A stretch of DNA of 33,705 nucleotides from Gongronella butleri (lineage: Eukaryota > Mucoromycota > Mucoromycetes > Mucorales > Cunninghamellaceae), in contig JAIWZP010000101.1 of assembly GCA_025201375.1 (NCBI GenBank), positions 1 to 33,705 of the forward strand, read 5' to 3'. Each line of letters opens with the position of its first letter. Positions within the stretch are counted from its first letter, which is position 1. The notes below the pieces were generated by a model. That model saw only the letters and a program-made list of their open reading frames with translations, was not told where the DNA came from and did no database searches. This document shows, in pieces, positions 9,363 to 19,754 of this stretch. A program made the translations under genes and the position numbers.

Positions 9363-11881
9363 CTATGACGAGTTGACTTGGCCATCGTTGGAAGGGGTTG
9401 TTTCAAAGGGAGGAGGCGCTTCCACCTGCTAGTGAGTGCGAAAAAGGGGGATTAGGATGCGCCTAAAGCTATTTTCTTTGTCTTTCTCCTCATGAACTTA
9501 CGTTTGGCTTGCGAACGTATTCATCATAGACGGTCTTTTCTTCAAAGGGACGCATGCCAAGGGTGTTTTCCATATCTTCACGGGTGATGACCTCCTTTTC
9601 AAGCAGGAGCTTGGCAACCTTTTCGACATCGGCCTTTTTGTCGTTGAGCAAGTCGATGGTGCGCTGATAGGCCTCGGTGACCATCTTGCGCGCCTCGTCG
9701 TCGATCAGGGAGCCGGTCTGCTCGCTGTATGGCTTTTGGAATTGCTGCTCCTGCTGCGGATCATAGAACGACAGCGGACCGACCTTGGGGTTCATGCCGT
9801 ACGTCGTCACCTGCGCATAAGCCATCTTGGTCACCTTTTGCAAATCGTCCTGCGCACCCGTCGTAATCGAACCAAAGAAGATGGACTCGCTAAAAGTTGA
9901 AGAAAATGGTGTCAAAGGGATATTTTTCTACTTTTTTTCTCTTTTTTTTTTTTACTTACCTGACACGGCCGCCAAGAGTCATGCACATGCGGTCCAGCAG
10001 CTGATTCTCCGAGTAGAGGTACTGGTCCTTGGGCAGGTATTGGGCATAGCCAAGGGCGGCGACACCACGAGGGATGATGGACACTTTGAGCAAGGGGTCG
10101 GCGTATTTGAGGTACCAGCCAGCGACGGCGTGGCCGGCTTCGTGGTACGCGACAATCTTCTTCTCCTCAGGCGACAGAACGCGCGACTTTTTCTCAAGAC
10201 CAGCAATGACGCGCTCAATGGCCTGCTCAAAGTCGGCCTCGGTGACGCTGTCCTTGTGGTGGCGTGCAGCAATCAGGGCAGCCTCATTGCACACATTGTG
10301 GATGTCGGCACCCGAGAACCCGGGCGTCAGGGCAGCAAGCTTGCGCGCAAGCAAGTCCACGTCCTCGGTCGTCTTGATGGGCTTGAGATGCACGTGGAAA
10401 ATCTGGGCGCGACCGCCAATGTCGGGGCGATCAATCGCAATGTGGCGATCAAAGCGGCCAGGGCGCATCAATGCAGGATCAAGCACATCAGGTCGGTTTG
10501 TACCCGCCAGCACGACCACGTGCTCGCTAAAAAAAAAGGAAGGGGGGAATAAATGAATAAATGTCGATTATTCAGTTTTTTTTCTTTAGGTATACCTCGA
10601 TCCAAAGCCGTCCATCTCGACGAGCAGCTGGTTGAGGGTACTTTCACGTTCATCGTTGCCGCCCATCTGACCACCCTTGCCACGGGCCTTGCCAATGGCG
10701 TCGATTTCGTCGACAAAGATGATACAGGGAGCGTTTTTCTTGGCATTGGCGAACAAATCGCGGACACGCGAGGGACCGACACCGACAAACATCTCGACAA
10801 ACTCGGAGCCTGACACGCTGAAGAAGGGCACACCGGCCTCACCGGCGGTCGCCTTGGCCAACAGAGTCTTACCGGTACCTGGAGGACCGGAAAGGATGGC
10901 ACCGCGAGGAATGGTGGCGCCGAGGCGTTCATAAACCTCGGGATGCTTGAGGAATTTGACGAATTCCATGATTTCCTCCTTGGCTTCGTCAGCACCGGCA
11001 ACATTCTTGAATTTGACCTTGACATCGGTCTCCTGGTTAAACATTTTGGCCTTGCTCTTGCCAATGCCAAAGATGCCTTGGCCGGCACCGCCAGGGCCAC
11101 GCTTGGTCATGTAGTACAGGACACCCAAGAGCATGACAGTCGGGGCAAAGTGGAGAGCCGTGTTGAGAAGCGAGATTTCATCATGATACGTAACTGGGAT
11201 GCGTTCGTTGGAAGGAATGCCCAGTTCAATCTGTGCCTCGTCCAATTTGCGCTCGAATGAATCGACGGTGCCAATGCTGAAAGTGAACGATTGCTGCGAC
11301 GACACACCCATGGATTGGGCCTCGGGGCGTAAGTGCACGCGCACACGATTGCGATTGACGACTGTCAAGCGGTCAACGAGGCCCTTGTCGAGCAATTGTG
11401 TACGGAACCCTTGCCATGTGATCTCGCGCGATGGACCCTCGTTGGAAGATGACAATTTCCACAGCAGCCACGTACCCGCGGCCGTGCCAAGCACCATGTT
11501 GGCATTGAGGGTCACATCATGCTTGTTGTTGTTGCCATTGTTGCCGTTATTGCCACCGCTGCTGCTACTGCTGTTGCTGCTGCTCTTGGTTGCCTGGCTG
11601 CCACTGCCGGCATTGCTGCTGCTCGAGGGCTTGCTGGCGCTTGGTTTCGCGTCGGACGCGTCGGACGCCTTCTTGTCCGAGGTGCGCTTCGGCTTGGCGT
11701 CCTTGCCAAAGAAGCTTTCGAAGCCCTTGGGGATGTTGAACGGCTTGTTGTCCTTGTTGTCCTTCTCGGACGAGAAAAGGCGGCGCTGGCGAGACTGGCG
11801 CACCAAGGTAGCGGCCGACGTGGATCGTGCCGTCAAAACACGGGTAGATCCAGGGCCGATCTTGGCCAAGCGAGTCAACAT
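9363..11881 (-). CDS. Mitochondrial m-AAA protease subunit (AFG3/YTA12 family, FtsH-type)
   Basis: Inner-membrane ATP-dependent zinc metalloprotease that degrades or processes membrane proteins from the matrix side. Four exons on the minus strand: 11881-10596, 10526-9960, 9889-9502 and 9428-9363, giving 768 aa. The first ~40 residues are basic and lack acids, as in a presequence. A Ser/Asn/Gly-rich stretch follows (about 84-120), then membrane segment 1 (about 128-143) and membrane segment 2 (about 241-257) bracketing the intermembrane domain. The AAA module has Walker A GPPGTGKT (332-339), Walker B IIFVDEID (387-394) and the SRH region with RPGRFDRHI. The zinc protease motif HEAGH is at 557-561. 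The C-terminal exon encodes [15 protein letters not shown]..., 21 residues. Introns are phase 2, 2 and 0. Which of the two fungal subunits this is cannot be told by eye. The COX6 gene lies next upstream on the same strand. Confidence 0.95.
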
Positions 11882-12281
11882 TATAATAAAAAAAAAAAGA
11901 GGAAGGGGAAAGAGGGAAAACGTAAAAAGGCGAAGAAAGGGGTAGAGAAAAGAAAAAAAAAGAGAAACAACGATGGTGAATAAACAGGGCCAGGTGCCGC
12001 AATTCGTCACCCCCTTCCTCTTTTTGGATAAAAAGTCAGCCAAACCTCGGCAACATGGCAAAATTCCGGGCACTCGCTGTCCAAAAAAAAAAAAAAATAT
12101 CATTCGTTTTAAAGACGTGTTTTTCAAACAAAAAAAAAATTCATACAATGAGAAGCTTTATTCGAGGGTGTTTAAAGCGAAGAAAAGCGAGGGAGAACAA
12201 AATTGTCTAATTTGAGAGGAATTGGGATGATGGATTTTTGGGGGGAAAAGGGATTTGGAGGAATTGAGGATATTTGTGAAT
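11882..12281. promoter_or_regulatory. Promoter of the m-AAA gene and 3' end of COX6
   Basis: Four hundred bases between two minus-strand genes. Read on the minus strand it is pyrimidine-rich just before the m-AAA ATG (long CTTTTT runs at about 11885-11965), a common fungal promoter feature. No further gene was seen; open frames here are extensions of the m-AAA frame. Confidence 0.45.
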
Positions 12282-12765
12282 TTAGAAACCCATTTCTTCC
12301 TTGGTCAAGACACCCAAGTCGGTCTTGAGGGGGGCCAATTCCTTGAGGTATTCCTCATATTGGCTGTCGTTCTCGACCTTCTCCTTGAGACCCTCAAAGA
12401 CGCGCACGGCAGTGGCGTAGTCGTTGACGCGGCGCGAGGCCTTCAAGGCGGACTCGACGACAGCGACGGGGGGGACCAAATCATAGGCAAAGGCGTTGTT
12501 CAAACCGCGTTGGAGCTCAAACAAGTCCTCGACACCGTCGAAGAACTTGACGTAGCGGTCAGCCATCGCCTCATAGCTCTCCTCGGCGTGAGCAGAGTAC
12601 ATACGGGTCGTCATCACTGTCAAAAACAAGAAAAAAAACGAAAAAACACCATAAACATCCGAATCTTCAGGCTGTATCATCGTGATCACACTTACCGGCA
12701 GGACGAGCAATGGCGGTGCGGGCGACGGAGGCACGAGCAGCCTTGGCGATGGTGGTGCGAAGCAT
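12282..12765 (-). CDS. COX6: Cytochrome c oxidase subunit COX6 (COX5A of animals)
   Basis: Nuclear-encoded, matrix-facing subunit of respiratory complex IV. Two exons on the minus strand, 12765-12696 and 12616-12282, give 134 aa; the intron is phase 1 and splits a Val codon. The N-terminal 25-30 residues (MLRTTIAKAARASVARTA) are rich in Arg, Ala, Ser and Thr with no acids, a clear mitochondrial presequence, and the intron falls close to the presequence/mature boundary. The mature part begins near YSAHAEESYEAM and contains the family pattern RYVKFFDGVEDLFELQRGLNNAFAYD, then PPVAVVESALKASRRVNDYATAVRVFEGLKEKV. Length and content agree with fungal COX6. It lies head-to-head with the anthranilate phosphoribosyltransferase gene across 678 bp. 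Confidence 0.93.
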
Positions 12766-13443
12766 AATGAAGAGTGGGGATAAAGGGTTGAAAAAAAAGA
12801 AAAGCGAAAAAGAAAAACAAAAAGGCTTTGCCCGCGAGATTTTTTTCAATCCTGATTTGATGCGGACCGCTGCTCAAAAAAAGAGCCTGGCCTTGTTCAA
12901 ACGCCTCTGGCCAAAGTCACACCCGCCGGACTCCCCGGAACACTTTAAAATCACCTCATTGGTCCTTTTTCATTGCGGTTTACATCTGTCAATAGCCATT
13001 CTTTCGTCACACACACACTTCTTGCCGCTTCTGCTTCTTTTATTTTTCGCTTTTTGCCTTCATTTGTTTTTTTTGGGGGGTATTGGGCATTTTTTTGGGC
13101 ATTTTTATTCTATTTGCAAGAATTGAGTGACAAGAACGAATTGCGCGCACGCGTCAGCTACACAAAAGGGCATCCATTGAGTTAAAAGAGCCACATGTTC
13201 ATGCAATTGGTCGTATGTCGCACATGAATCTGTCGGCGCGATCAAAGAAAAGATGCGGGACGCCTTGATTGGCTCGGTTGACAGGCAATAGGCCATTGGG
13301 TCCCAATCTGACTCATTTTTTCAATGCCATCATCTAAGAAATAAAAAAAGAGTTGTGCCTCATACTTTTTTTTCTTTTTTTCTTTACTCTTTACTCTCCT
13401 TTTTTTCCTTGTTTTGCCCGCACGGCCTTGTTTTTTGTTGCTT
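12766..13443. promoter_or_regulatory. Divergent promoter region between COX6 and TRP4
   Basis: 678 bp between two start codons facing apart. It contains several CCAAT boxes in either orientation (ATTGG at about 12958, 13268 and 13295; CCAAT at 13303), a general fungal element often linked to respiratory genes through the HAP complex. A Gcn4-type TGACTCA lies nearer the TRP4 side. T-rich tracts (13366-13440) precede the TRP4 start. No gene was recognised inside it. Confidence 0.5.
13309..13315 (+). promoter_or_regulatory. Gcn4-type binding site TGACTCA upstream of TRP4
   Basis: A perfect TGACTCA heptamer lies 129 bp before the TRP4 start codon. In yeasts and moulds this is the core site of the bZIP activator Gcn4/CpcA, which induces amino-acid biosynthesis genes, including TRP4, under starvation. 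The position and the identity of the downstream gene make a functional site plausible; binding here is inferred. Confidence 0.55.
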
Positions 13444-14739
13444 ATGTCGCCTGCTACCAATACCAATGGCGTGGACCCGTCGCTCAAGTCTATTCTCAAG
13501 ACGCTGATCCACCAACCAGACGACTTTACAGCCGACGACGCTACGCAGGCTATCAACGAGATCATGCGCGGCGACGCTGCGCACAGCCAGATTGCCGCGT
13601 TCCTTGTCGGTCTGCGATTGACACACAAGGACGCTGATCCGACCATTGTGGCTGCTTGTGCTCGTGCCCTGCAGAGCCACGCGCGGTTGATCCCTTATAA
13701 TCATTACGAACACATTCAAGGCGACATTGTCGACATTGTCGGCACTGGCGGCGACGGACACAACACGTACAATGTCTCCACCACCTCTGCATTGGTCGCT
13801 GCTGGAGCCGGAGCCAAGGTGGCCAAGGTAAATAATTGCGGGGAGGGCAATGGGGGCCATTAGGCTGACGAGAAGAGTCACTGATCTGATTTTTTCTTTT
13901 TTTTTTTTTTTTTCTTCCAGCATGGCAACCGCGCCGCGTCGTCCAAGTCAGGGTCTGCCGACCTGATGGAAGCTCAGCGATGCGCCATCAGTCTTGTGAA
14001 ACCCGAGCAGGTTGCACAAATCATCGACCAGACCAATTTTTGCTTCCTTTTCTCGCAGACATACCATCCCGCCATGAAACACGTCGCCTCCTTACGGAAG
14101 GAGATTGGCATCCCCACCGTCTTTAATCTACTCGGCCCCATGAGCAACCCGGCAAAACCAAAGCGCGTCGTCGTTGGCGTCCATTCCCCACAAATCGGTA
14201 GCCTCATGGCAAATGCTCTGCGACTCACCGGCGTTCAACACGCGCTCGTCGTTTGTGGTGCCGAGAAACTGGATGAGATCAGCCCTGCCGGAGAGACAAA
14301 CGTAAAAAAAAAAAGAAAAAAAGCCATTGAGAAAACGAATGCGCATGAAATAGCGAGCTCATCGCGGTTTTTTTTTTTTTGTTTCTTTTCCATTTTTTCC
14401 TTCATTTAGTACTGGCGCGTGCACGACAATGGCGAGATCACCACGGGCACACTGCACCCGACGCGCGATTTCGGCCTCAAAACACACCCCCTGGAGCAGG
14501 TCAAGGGCGGCGATTGTCACGAAAACGCCGAAATCCTGAACCAGCTGCTGGACAACCAATTGCCGTATGACCATCCCATCCTCGACTTTGTGCTCCTCAA
14601 CGCGTCCGCACTGCTCGTCGTCGGTGGCCACGCCACAGACTTTAAGCACGGTGTCCAGCTTGCACGCGACGCGCTCGCATCTGGAAAGGCCCGAAACGTC
14701 CTGAACGCCTTCCGCGACGCTATTGACAACTCCCTGTAA
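13444..14739 (+). CDS. TRP4: Anthranilate phosphoribosyltransferase
   Basis: Second step of tryptophan synthesis: anthranilate + PRPP to N-(5-phosphoribosyl)anthranilate + PPi, in the cytosol. Three exons, 13444-13827, 13921-14301 and 14410-14739, all joined in phase 0, give 364 aa. The PRPP-binding signature GTGGDGHNTYNVSTTSA is in exon 1, and the conserved KHGNRAASSKSGSADL is assembled across intron 1, which validates that splice. Exon 2 carries YHPAMKHVASLRKE and FNLLGPMSNPA, both typical of the family; exon 3 holds the C-terminal domain ending AFRDAIDNSL. The TIP motif usual region is preserved and no fusion partner is present, as in yeasts. An in-frame upstream ATG at 13414 is less likely because it adds only 10 residues translated from T-rich leader. 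Polyadenylation signal AATAAA at about 14748. Confidence 0.95.
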
Positions 14740-15569
14740 TCTTCACCAATAAAAAGCAGCATCATACCATTCCCCATTTTTCATCCAGCATTGTCTCGCT
14801 GACAAAAATATGGTCGCATGCACCAAACCAGTGTAAAATACTCAATTTTCGGGACAAAAATTTAAATGACAGCTTCAATGAGTCCAAAAGCAAGGTGTGT
14901 GAGGTGAGGAGTATGATGGCAAAGGCATTAGAGCGTAAAAAAAGAACGAGTTAAAGTCCTTGAAAATCGTACAATTGGTGTTTCCATTCAATCATCTCGA
15001 AAAATATTACGATACAACAAGGCTGGGCAGGGCCTGTGCCATCACACCTGTCTGTATGAGTGGCCAGGCATACTTACTCGGAGGCACGCCGGGCGTCGGG
15101 GTCCGTTGATGCCTGCCCTCGTCAGCTTATATGATAAGAATGGAAAAAAAGAGAAACATAAAAATCATAACAGGATGATTTCGTTTCAATGGCATAAAAG
15201 TGATCGTGTTTCGACGAATGAACTTGGCAGTGATGCTTATCGTGACGTCTTTTGCGATTGGCTTGCTCCTTGTTGTCGAAAAAAAAGCTATAAAATACTT
15301 ATTTTTATTTTCTGGTCATTTGTTCAATGAAAATAAAGACCCAGAAGAACATTTGCTCCTTTGATCGACGATACTAAGAGCTCTCGTTCGAATGAACCCG
15401 GACCCCCGAAATTGCGGCCGCTGGATGGCGCGCAAACACAATGCTCAAAAATCACGATTTTTCCTAGGTGTACAGTCGAGGATTGCAAATGGGTGACTTT
15501 TAGGTCCTCAGATCGCCACGCCATTCAACCACGAAGTAGAATTCTCTCATTCACCGACAACAACGCAAG

Positions 15570-15587
15570 AAAAATCAGGGGTCCATC
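15570..15587 (+). repeat. 18-base word repeated at 20673-20690
   Basis: AAAAATCAGGGGTCCATC occurs here and again at 20673-20690 in the same orientation, the second copy lying about 0.8 kb before the possible Fanzor 5' exon. Flanking bases differ, so it is probably a conserved core of a degraded repeat family. Confidence 0.7.
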
Positions 15588-15949
15588 GACTGGCTGTCGC
15601 GTTAAACGCGAAAATCGGCGAATTTTCATCACAAGGCGAACTCAACGAAGATTTGCCGCAGCGCCTTAAAAGTCATATCATCAAAAAGAGCATGACTCGG
15701 CGCGTACGTAGATGTTGGTGATCTGTGGAAAAGATGGACTTTGACAGAATGGGATTGACAATAAATTTATTAGTCGATTTCGACGCGTGATAACCCGCGT
15801 CAAATGTCACGTCACACACGCCTCTTCATTATGAGATCCATGCGCATGGCGTGTCTGTTACAACTGGACGCGGCGGCGCGGCTTTATCGACGCGTTTTTG
15901 CGGTGAAAATCGCACGTATAATTTAAACTAAAAACAGGCATTGCTCGTT

Positions 15950-16180
15950 TTTGGTCAGATGGATCGCGCTCGTTTTGCCGTTTTTCGTGGTTTCTCCATG
16001 CGTTTCATCTTGTGTGCGAGTTTGATAGAAGTCTGAAGACCTGGTTTTTCGATTTTGGTTTTGGAGTTGATGGCGGCCCGTTTTTGTATTTTCACGCAGG
16101 GTGCTCCAGTGATGTTTGACGGCTAGCACGAGTGTCCCACTCGGGGAAATGTAGCTCGCTTCTTCACGTTGAGACGCGTT
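15950..16180. repeat. Diverged dispersed repeat, related to 170-380
   Basis: This is the second copy of the collinear word series described at 170-380 (ATCGCGCTC, ATCTTGTG, GAAGACCT, CGATTTTGGTTTT, CAGTGATGTTT). It ends about 200 bp before the tandem 1.67-kb duplication. No coding content is evident. Confidence 0.4.
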
Positions 16181-16393
16181 TCGGGGTCGCAATACAGCCT
16201 TTGTGGCACCAACCTCCGTGAATAGACGCTTTTGTCACTTTTTCCCCGCAACGACCAAGTCTGCTCAATACAAATGGCGACAAGGCCTTATTACAAACTC
16301 TTTGAAGCTCTGCCGGTCGCGTGCTGCGCAACTGAAAGCATGACCATCACGTATAATACTGTAAAAACGAGAAATTCGGTTGAGCATGTTTTA

Positions 16394-16415
16394 TGGAACT
16401 ATAATGAATGCAGCG
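16394..16415 (+). repeat. 22-bp direct repeat, left copy
   Basis: A 22-base sequence starting TGGAACTATA and ending ATGCAGCG lies immediately left of the tandem units and is found unchanged at 19755-19776, immediately right of them. It therefore brackets the duplicated 3.3-kb block like an unusually long target-site duplication. See findings. Confidence 0.85.
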
Positions 16416-16417
16416 TT

Positions 16418-18086
16418 GTTGTACTTGTATAAATTCTACAACTTTTTTTTTTTTGACTTAGACCCACTTTCCGATCCGCATTTTCCACCCGAGTTCAATG
16501 GTGATAACCGCGATCCCCGGATTTATAGTCGCGTTTGCGTGAAAAATCGCCTTAAAGTTGAAGATTTTACAGCCAAAATAAGGTTCACCGCCATTGGTGC
16601 CGCGCTTTTGAGTTTTGGAGAGACCTTGGCTCAGAGCATTTGTAAGGAAAAGAATTTGCAGTTACTTTGGCTAATGCAACCTGCACCTTGCCCCGCGAAA
16701 ATTTCGAGAAAAACGCGCTCGAAAAGTGTCTTTTCCGGCATTCTGATTGGCTCATTCCTTTTGCCGCGTTTTCCGCCTGCACGTTTGAATTTGAGCGCGT
16801 CATCGATTAAGGAGATGTGTAGAGAATCCAATTCTGAGCAACTTTGTCCGCCACACCTTCCCCGGTTGTCTATTGATTTTCAGAGTTATCCGCTGTTGAA
16901 ACTTTTGAAAATTGGATTTTCTGATTGGTGCAAAGAAAAATCGCGGCCCCATTGGGCGACATGCATGCTGTTCGTGTCACCGACCCCTGATTACCCGAGA
17001 GTTCATGTCACCTTGCCCGAACCACGACGAAAATAGCGCGACACACGTGTTTTTTTTCCACACTGTGGATGTGCGGGTGTGGGTGGGCTGGGTATGGGGG
17101 TGTGGGTGTGGGTGTGGGTGGGCTGGATGTGGTGCGTGGGGGTAGGCGTGGATGGGGGCAGGGGGTGAGGGGGTGTGGATGTGAGGGTGGTGGGGGCGGT
17201 GGGGGTGTTGTGGATGGGCAGGGTGTGGGTGTGGGTGTGGGTCAATGTGTCAAAAAAAAACGTGACGTGACCTGACGTGACGCGTGAGTGTGGGTGTGTG
17301 GGGGGGGGAGGGGGCAGGGTGAGGGGAGCGGTGGGGGTGTGGATGTGTGGATGTGAGGGTGGTGGGGGTGTGGATGTGGTGGGTGAAGTGGGTGTGTGGA
17401 TGTGAGAGTGGGTGGGTGGTGGAGGCGAGGGTGGTGGGGGTGTGGATGGGCAGCAGGACGTGGGGGTGAGTCAATGTGTAAAAAAAAAAAAAAAGACGCG
17501 ACGTGACGCGTGGGTGTGGTGGGTGTGGGGAGGCAGGGTGGTGGGTGTGGTGGGTGTGTGGGTGTGTGGATGTGTGGATGTGTGGATGTGAGGGTGATGG
17601 GGGTGGTGGTGTGGATGTGAGGGTCGTGGGTGTGGGGGTGATGAGAGGGGGGGTGAGGGTGAGGGTGGTGAGAGGGGGTGGTGGGTGGTGAGAGGGGGTG
17701 GGTGTGAGGGTGGTGAGGGGGGGGTGGATGTGAGGGTGGTGGGTGTGGGTGTGAGTGCGAGGCGCGTCGCACGTGTTGAAGGCAAAATAACGCGTTTGGC
17801 AAGATTTGCTTGCGCGGTGAGCCAGGAAAAAAGGGCATGCGGCGCGACTCACTTGGTTTTTTCGAATTCGCGCCAACACGCACAATGCCCGGTGTTACAC
17901 AGACGTTGCACAACCCACGCTACAAATTCAATCGCCGCTTTAACGTGTCCAACACTCCTTTTTCTCTAAAGACCTCTTTACTTTCAACACTTTAAAGACC
18001 TCTTTCCTTCAAGCGAGACAAAGACCTGCGTACTAAGTACCTTTAGCGAACGGGCATCAAAGGGCCGTAGGCCCGCCCGTGAGCTA
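16418..18086 (+). mobile_element. 1.67-kb tandem unit, copy 1 (possible rolling-circle element)
   Basis: This 1669-bp unit is followed directly by a 1667-bp copy; I found only a G-run difference of two bases, and all translated frames match between copies. The unit has three parts: an AT/GC-mixed body (16418-17060), a strand-asymmetric G-rich array (about 17063-17760) and a tail (17771-18086). It starts with a 6-bp inverted repeat, GTTGTA...TACAAC, and ends with a nested hairpin at 18050-18080 followed by GAGCTAG. A 3' hairpin a few bases before CTRR is the hallmark of Helitron 3' ends, but the usual 5' TC terminus is not evident and there is no Rep/helicase gene, so it would be non-autonomous. 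A satellite-like segmental duplication is the alternative. Confidence 0.6.
17063..17760 (+). repeat. G-rich degenerate minisatellite, copy 1
   Basis: About 700 bases made almost only of G, T and A on the plus strand, built from words such as GTGGGTGTGG, GTGGATGTGAGGGTGG and GGGGGTGTGG. Two related internal blocks (TCAATGTGT, A-run, then GACGTGACGCG) at about 17243 and 17472 indicate a higher-order period of about 230 bp. Many runs of three or more G make G-quadruplex formation likely. The long minus-strand His/Pro/Thr-rich frames across it are a by-product of composition. Confidence 0.85.
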
Positions 18087-18087
18087 G
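18050..18087 (+). other. Terminal hairpin plus CTAG, unit 1
   Basis: ACGGGC pairs with GCCCGT, and inside it GGGCC pairs with GGCCC around a GTA loop, with an ATCAAA bulge on the left arm (11 paired bases in all). It is followed by GAG and then CTAG at 18084-18087. The next base is T. This is the arrangement of a Helitron 3' terminus. Confidence 0.6.
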
Positions 18088-19753
18088 TTGTACTTGTATA
18101 AATTCTACAACTTTTTTTTTTTTGACTTAGACCCACTTTCCGATCCGCATTTTCCACCCGAGTTCAATGGTGATAACCGCGATCCCCGGATTTATAGTCG
18201 CGTTTGCGTGAAAAATCGCCTTAAAGTTGAAGATTTTACAGCCAAAATAAGGTTCACCGCCATTGGTGCCGCGCTTTTGAGTTTTGGAGAGACCTTGGCT
18301 CAGAGCATTTGTAAGGAAAAGAATTTGCAGTTACTTTGGCTAATGCAACCTGCACCTTGCCCCGCGAAAATTTCGAGAAAAACGCGCTCGAAAAGTGTCT
18401 TTTCCGGCATTCTGATTGGCTCATTCCTTTTGCCGCGTTTTCCGCCTGCACGTTTGAATTTGAGCGCGTCATCGATTAAGGAGATGTGTAGAGAATCCAA
18501 TTCTGAGCAACTTTGTCCGCCACACCTTCCCCGGTTGTCTATTGATTTTCAGAGTTATCCGCTGTTGAAACTTTTGAAAATTGGATTTTCTGATTGGTGC
18601 AAAGAAAAATCGCGGCCCCATTGGGCGACATGCATGCTGTTCGTGTCACCGACCCCTGATTACCCGAGAGTTCATGTCACCTTGCCCGAACCACGACGAA
18701 AATAGCGCGACACACGTGTTTTTTTTCCACACTGTGGATGTGCGGGTGTGGGTGGGCTGGGTATGGGGGTGTGGGTGTGGGTGTGGGTGGGCTGGATGTG
18801 GTGCGTGGGGGTAGGCGTGGATGGGGGCAGGGGGTGAGGGGGTGTGGATGTGAGGGTGGTGGGGGCGGTGGGGGTGTTGTGGATGGGCAGGGTGTGGGTG
18901 TGGGTGTGGGTCAATGTGTCAAAAAAAAACGTGACGTGACCTGACGTGACGCGTGAGTGTGGGTGTGTGGGGGGGAGGGGGCAGGGTGAGGGGAGCGGTG
19001 GGGGTGTGGATGTGTGGATGTGAGGGTGGTGGGGGTGTGGATGTGGTGGGTGAAGTGGGTGTGTGGATGTGAGAGTGGGTGGGTGGTGGAGGCGAGGGTG
19101 GTGGGGGTGTGGATGGGCAGCAGGACGTGGGGGTGAGTCAATGTGTAAAAAAAAAAAAAAAGACGCGACGTGACGCGTGGGTGTGGTGGGTGTGGGGAGG
19201 CAGGGTGGTGGGTGTGGTGGGTGTGTGGGTGTGTGGATGTGTGGATGTGTGGATGTGAGGGTGATGGGGGTGGTGGTGTGGATGTGAGGGTCGTGGGTGT
19301 GGGGGTGATGAGAGGGGGGGTGAGGGTGAGGGTGGTGAGAGGGGGTGGTGGGTGGTGAGAGGGGGTGGGTGTGAGGGTGGTGAGGGGGGGGTGGATGTGA
19401 GGGTGGTGGGTGTGGGTGTGAGTGCGAGGCGCGTCGCACGTGTTGAAGGCAAAATAACGCGTTTGGCAAGATTTGCTTGCGCGGTGAGCCAGGAAAAAAG
19501 GGCATGCGGCGCGACTCACTTGGTTTTTTCGAATTCGCGCCAACACGCACAATGCCCGGTGTTACACAGACGTTGCACAACCCACGCTACAAATTCAATC
19601 GCCGCTTTAACGTGTCCAACACTCCTTTTTCTCTAAAGACCTCTTTACTTTCAACACTTTAAAGACCTCTTTCCTTCAAGCGAGACAAAGACCTGCGTAC
19701 TAAGTACCTTTAGCGAACGGGCATCAAAGGGCCGTAGGCCCGCCCGTGAGCTA
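18087..19753 (+). mobile_element. 1.67-kb tandem unit, copy 2
   Basis: Head-to-tail second copy of the unit at 16418-18086, 1667 bp, the length difference falling in a G-run near 18967 (7 against 9 G). The near identity implies a very recent duplication or ongoing homogenisation, or could be an assembly-sensitive region. It carries the same body, G-rich array (about 18732-19427), tail and terminal hairpin. Confidence 0.85.
18732..19427 (+). repeat. G-rich degenerate minisatellite, copy 2
   Basis: Same array as at 17063-17760 with the same internal higher-order blocks; it differs visibly only in the G-run near 18967. Strand asymmetry is strong: C is nearly absent from the plus strand. Confidence 0.85.
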
Positions 19754-19754
19754 G
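19717..19754 (+). other. Terminal hairpin plus CTAG, unit 2
   Basis: Same nested hairpin as at 18050-18080, followed by GAGCTAG ending at 19754. The next base is T, the first base of the right 22-bp repeat, so the junction reads CTAG|T as expected for insertion between A and T. Confidence 0.6.

Larger units (their letters stand above)
14740..16393. other. Gene-free region downstream of TRP4
   Basis: About 1.65 kb with no supportable gene. A 102-aa plus-strand frame at 15361-15669 has two paired Cys (CTVEDCKW) but no recognised family and no splicing context. The segment contains an old dispersed repeat (15950-16180, related to 170-380) and an 18-base word at 15570-15587 that recurs at 20673-20690. 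It probably consists of degraded repeats. Confidence 0.55.

Noticed and set aside
16380..18705. Plus-strand 205-218-aa frame present in both tandem units
   Set aside because: It is not preserved in the diverged third copy, begins with translation of a T-run, and shows no recognised domain. Identity between the two units reflects recent duplication, not selection.
17063..19427. Telomere or interstitial telomeric repeat
   Set aside because: The G-rich array lacks regular TTAGGG or another constant short unit and lies inside a duplicated element between genes.
17242..19580. Long minus-strand frames (up to about 300 aa) rich in His, Pro and Thr
   Set aside because: They are the complement of the G-rich minisatellite, consist of low-complexity HPHP/TTLTSTHPH repeats, and have no start context or domain; composition alone keeps the frame open.
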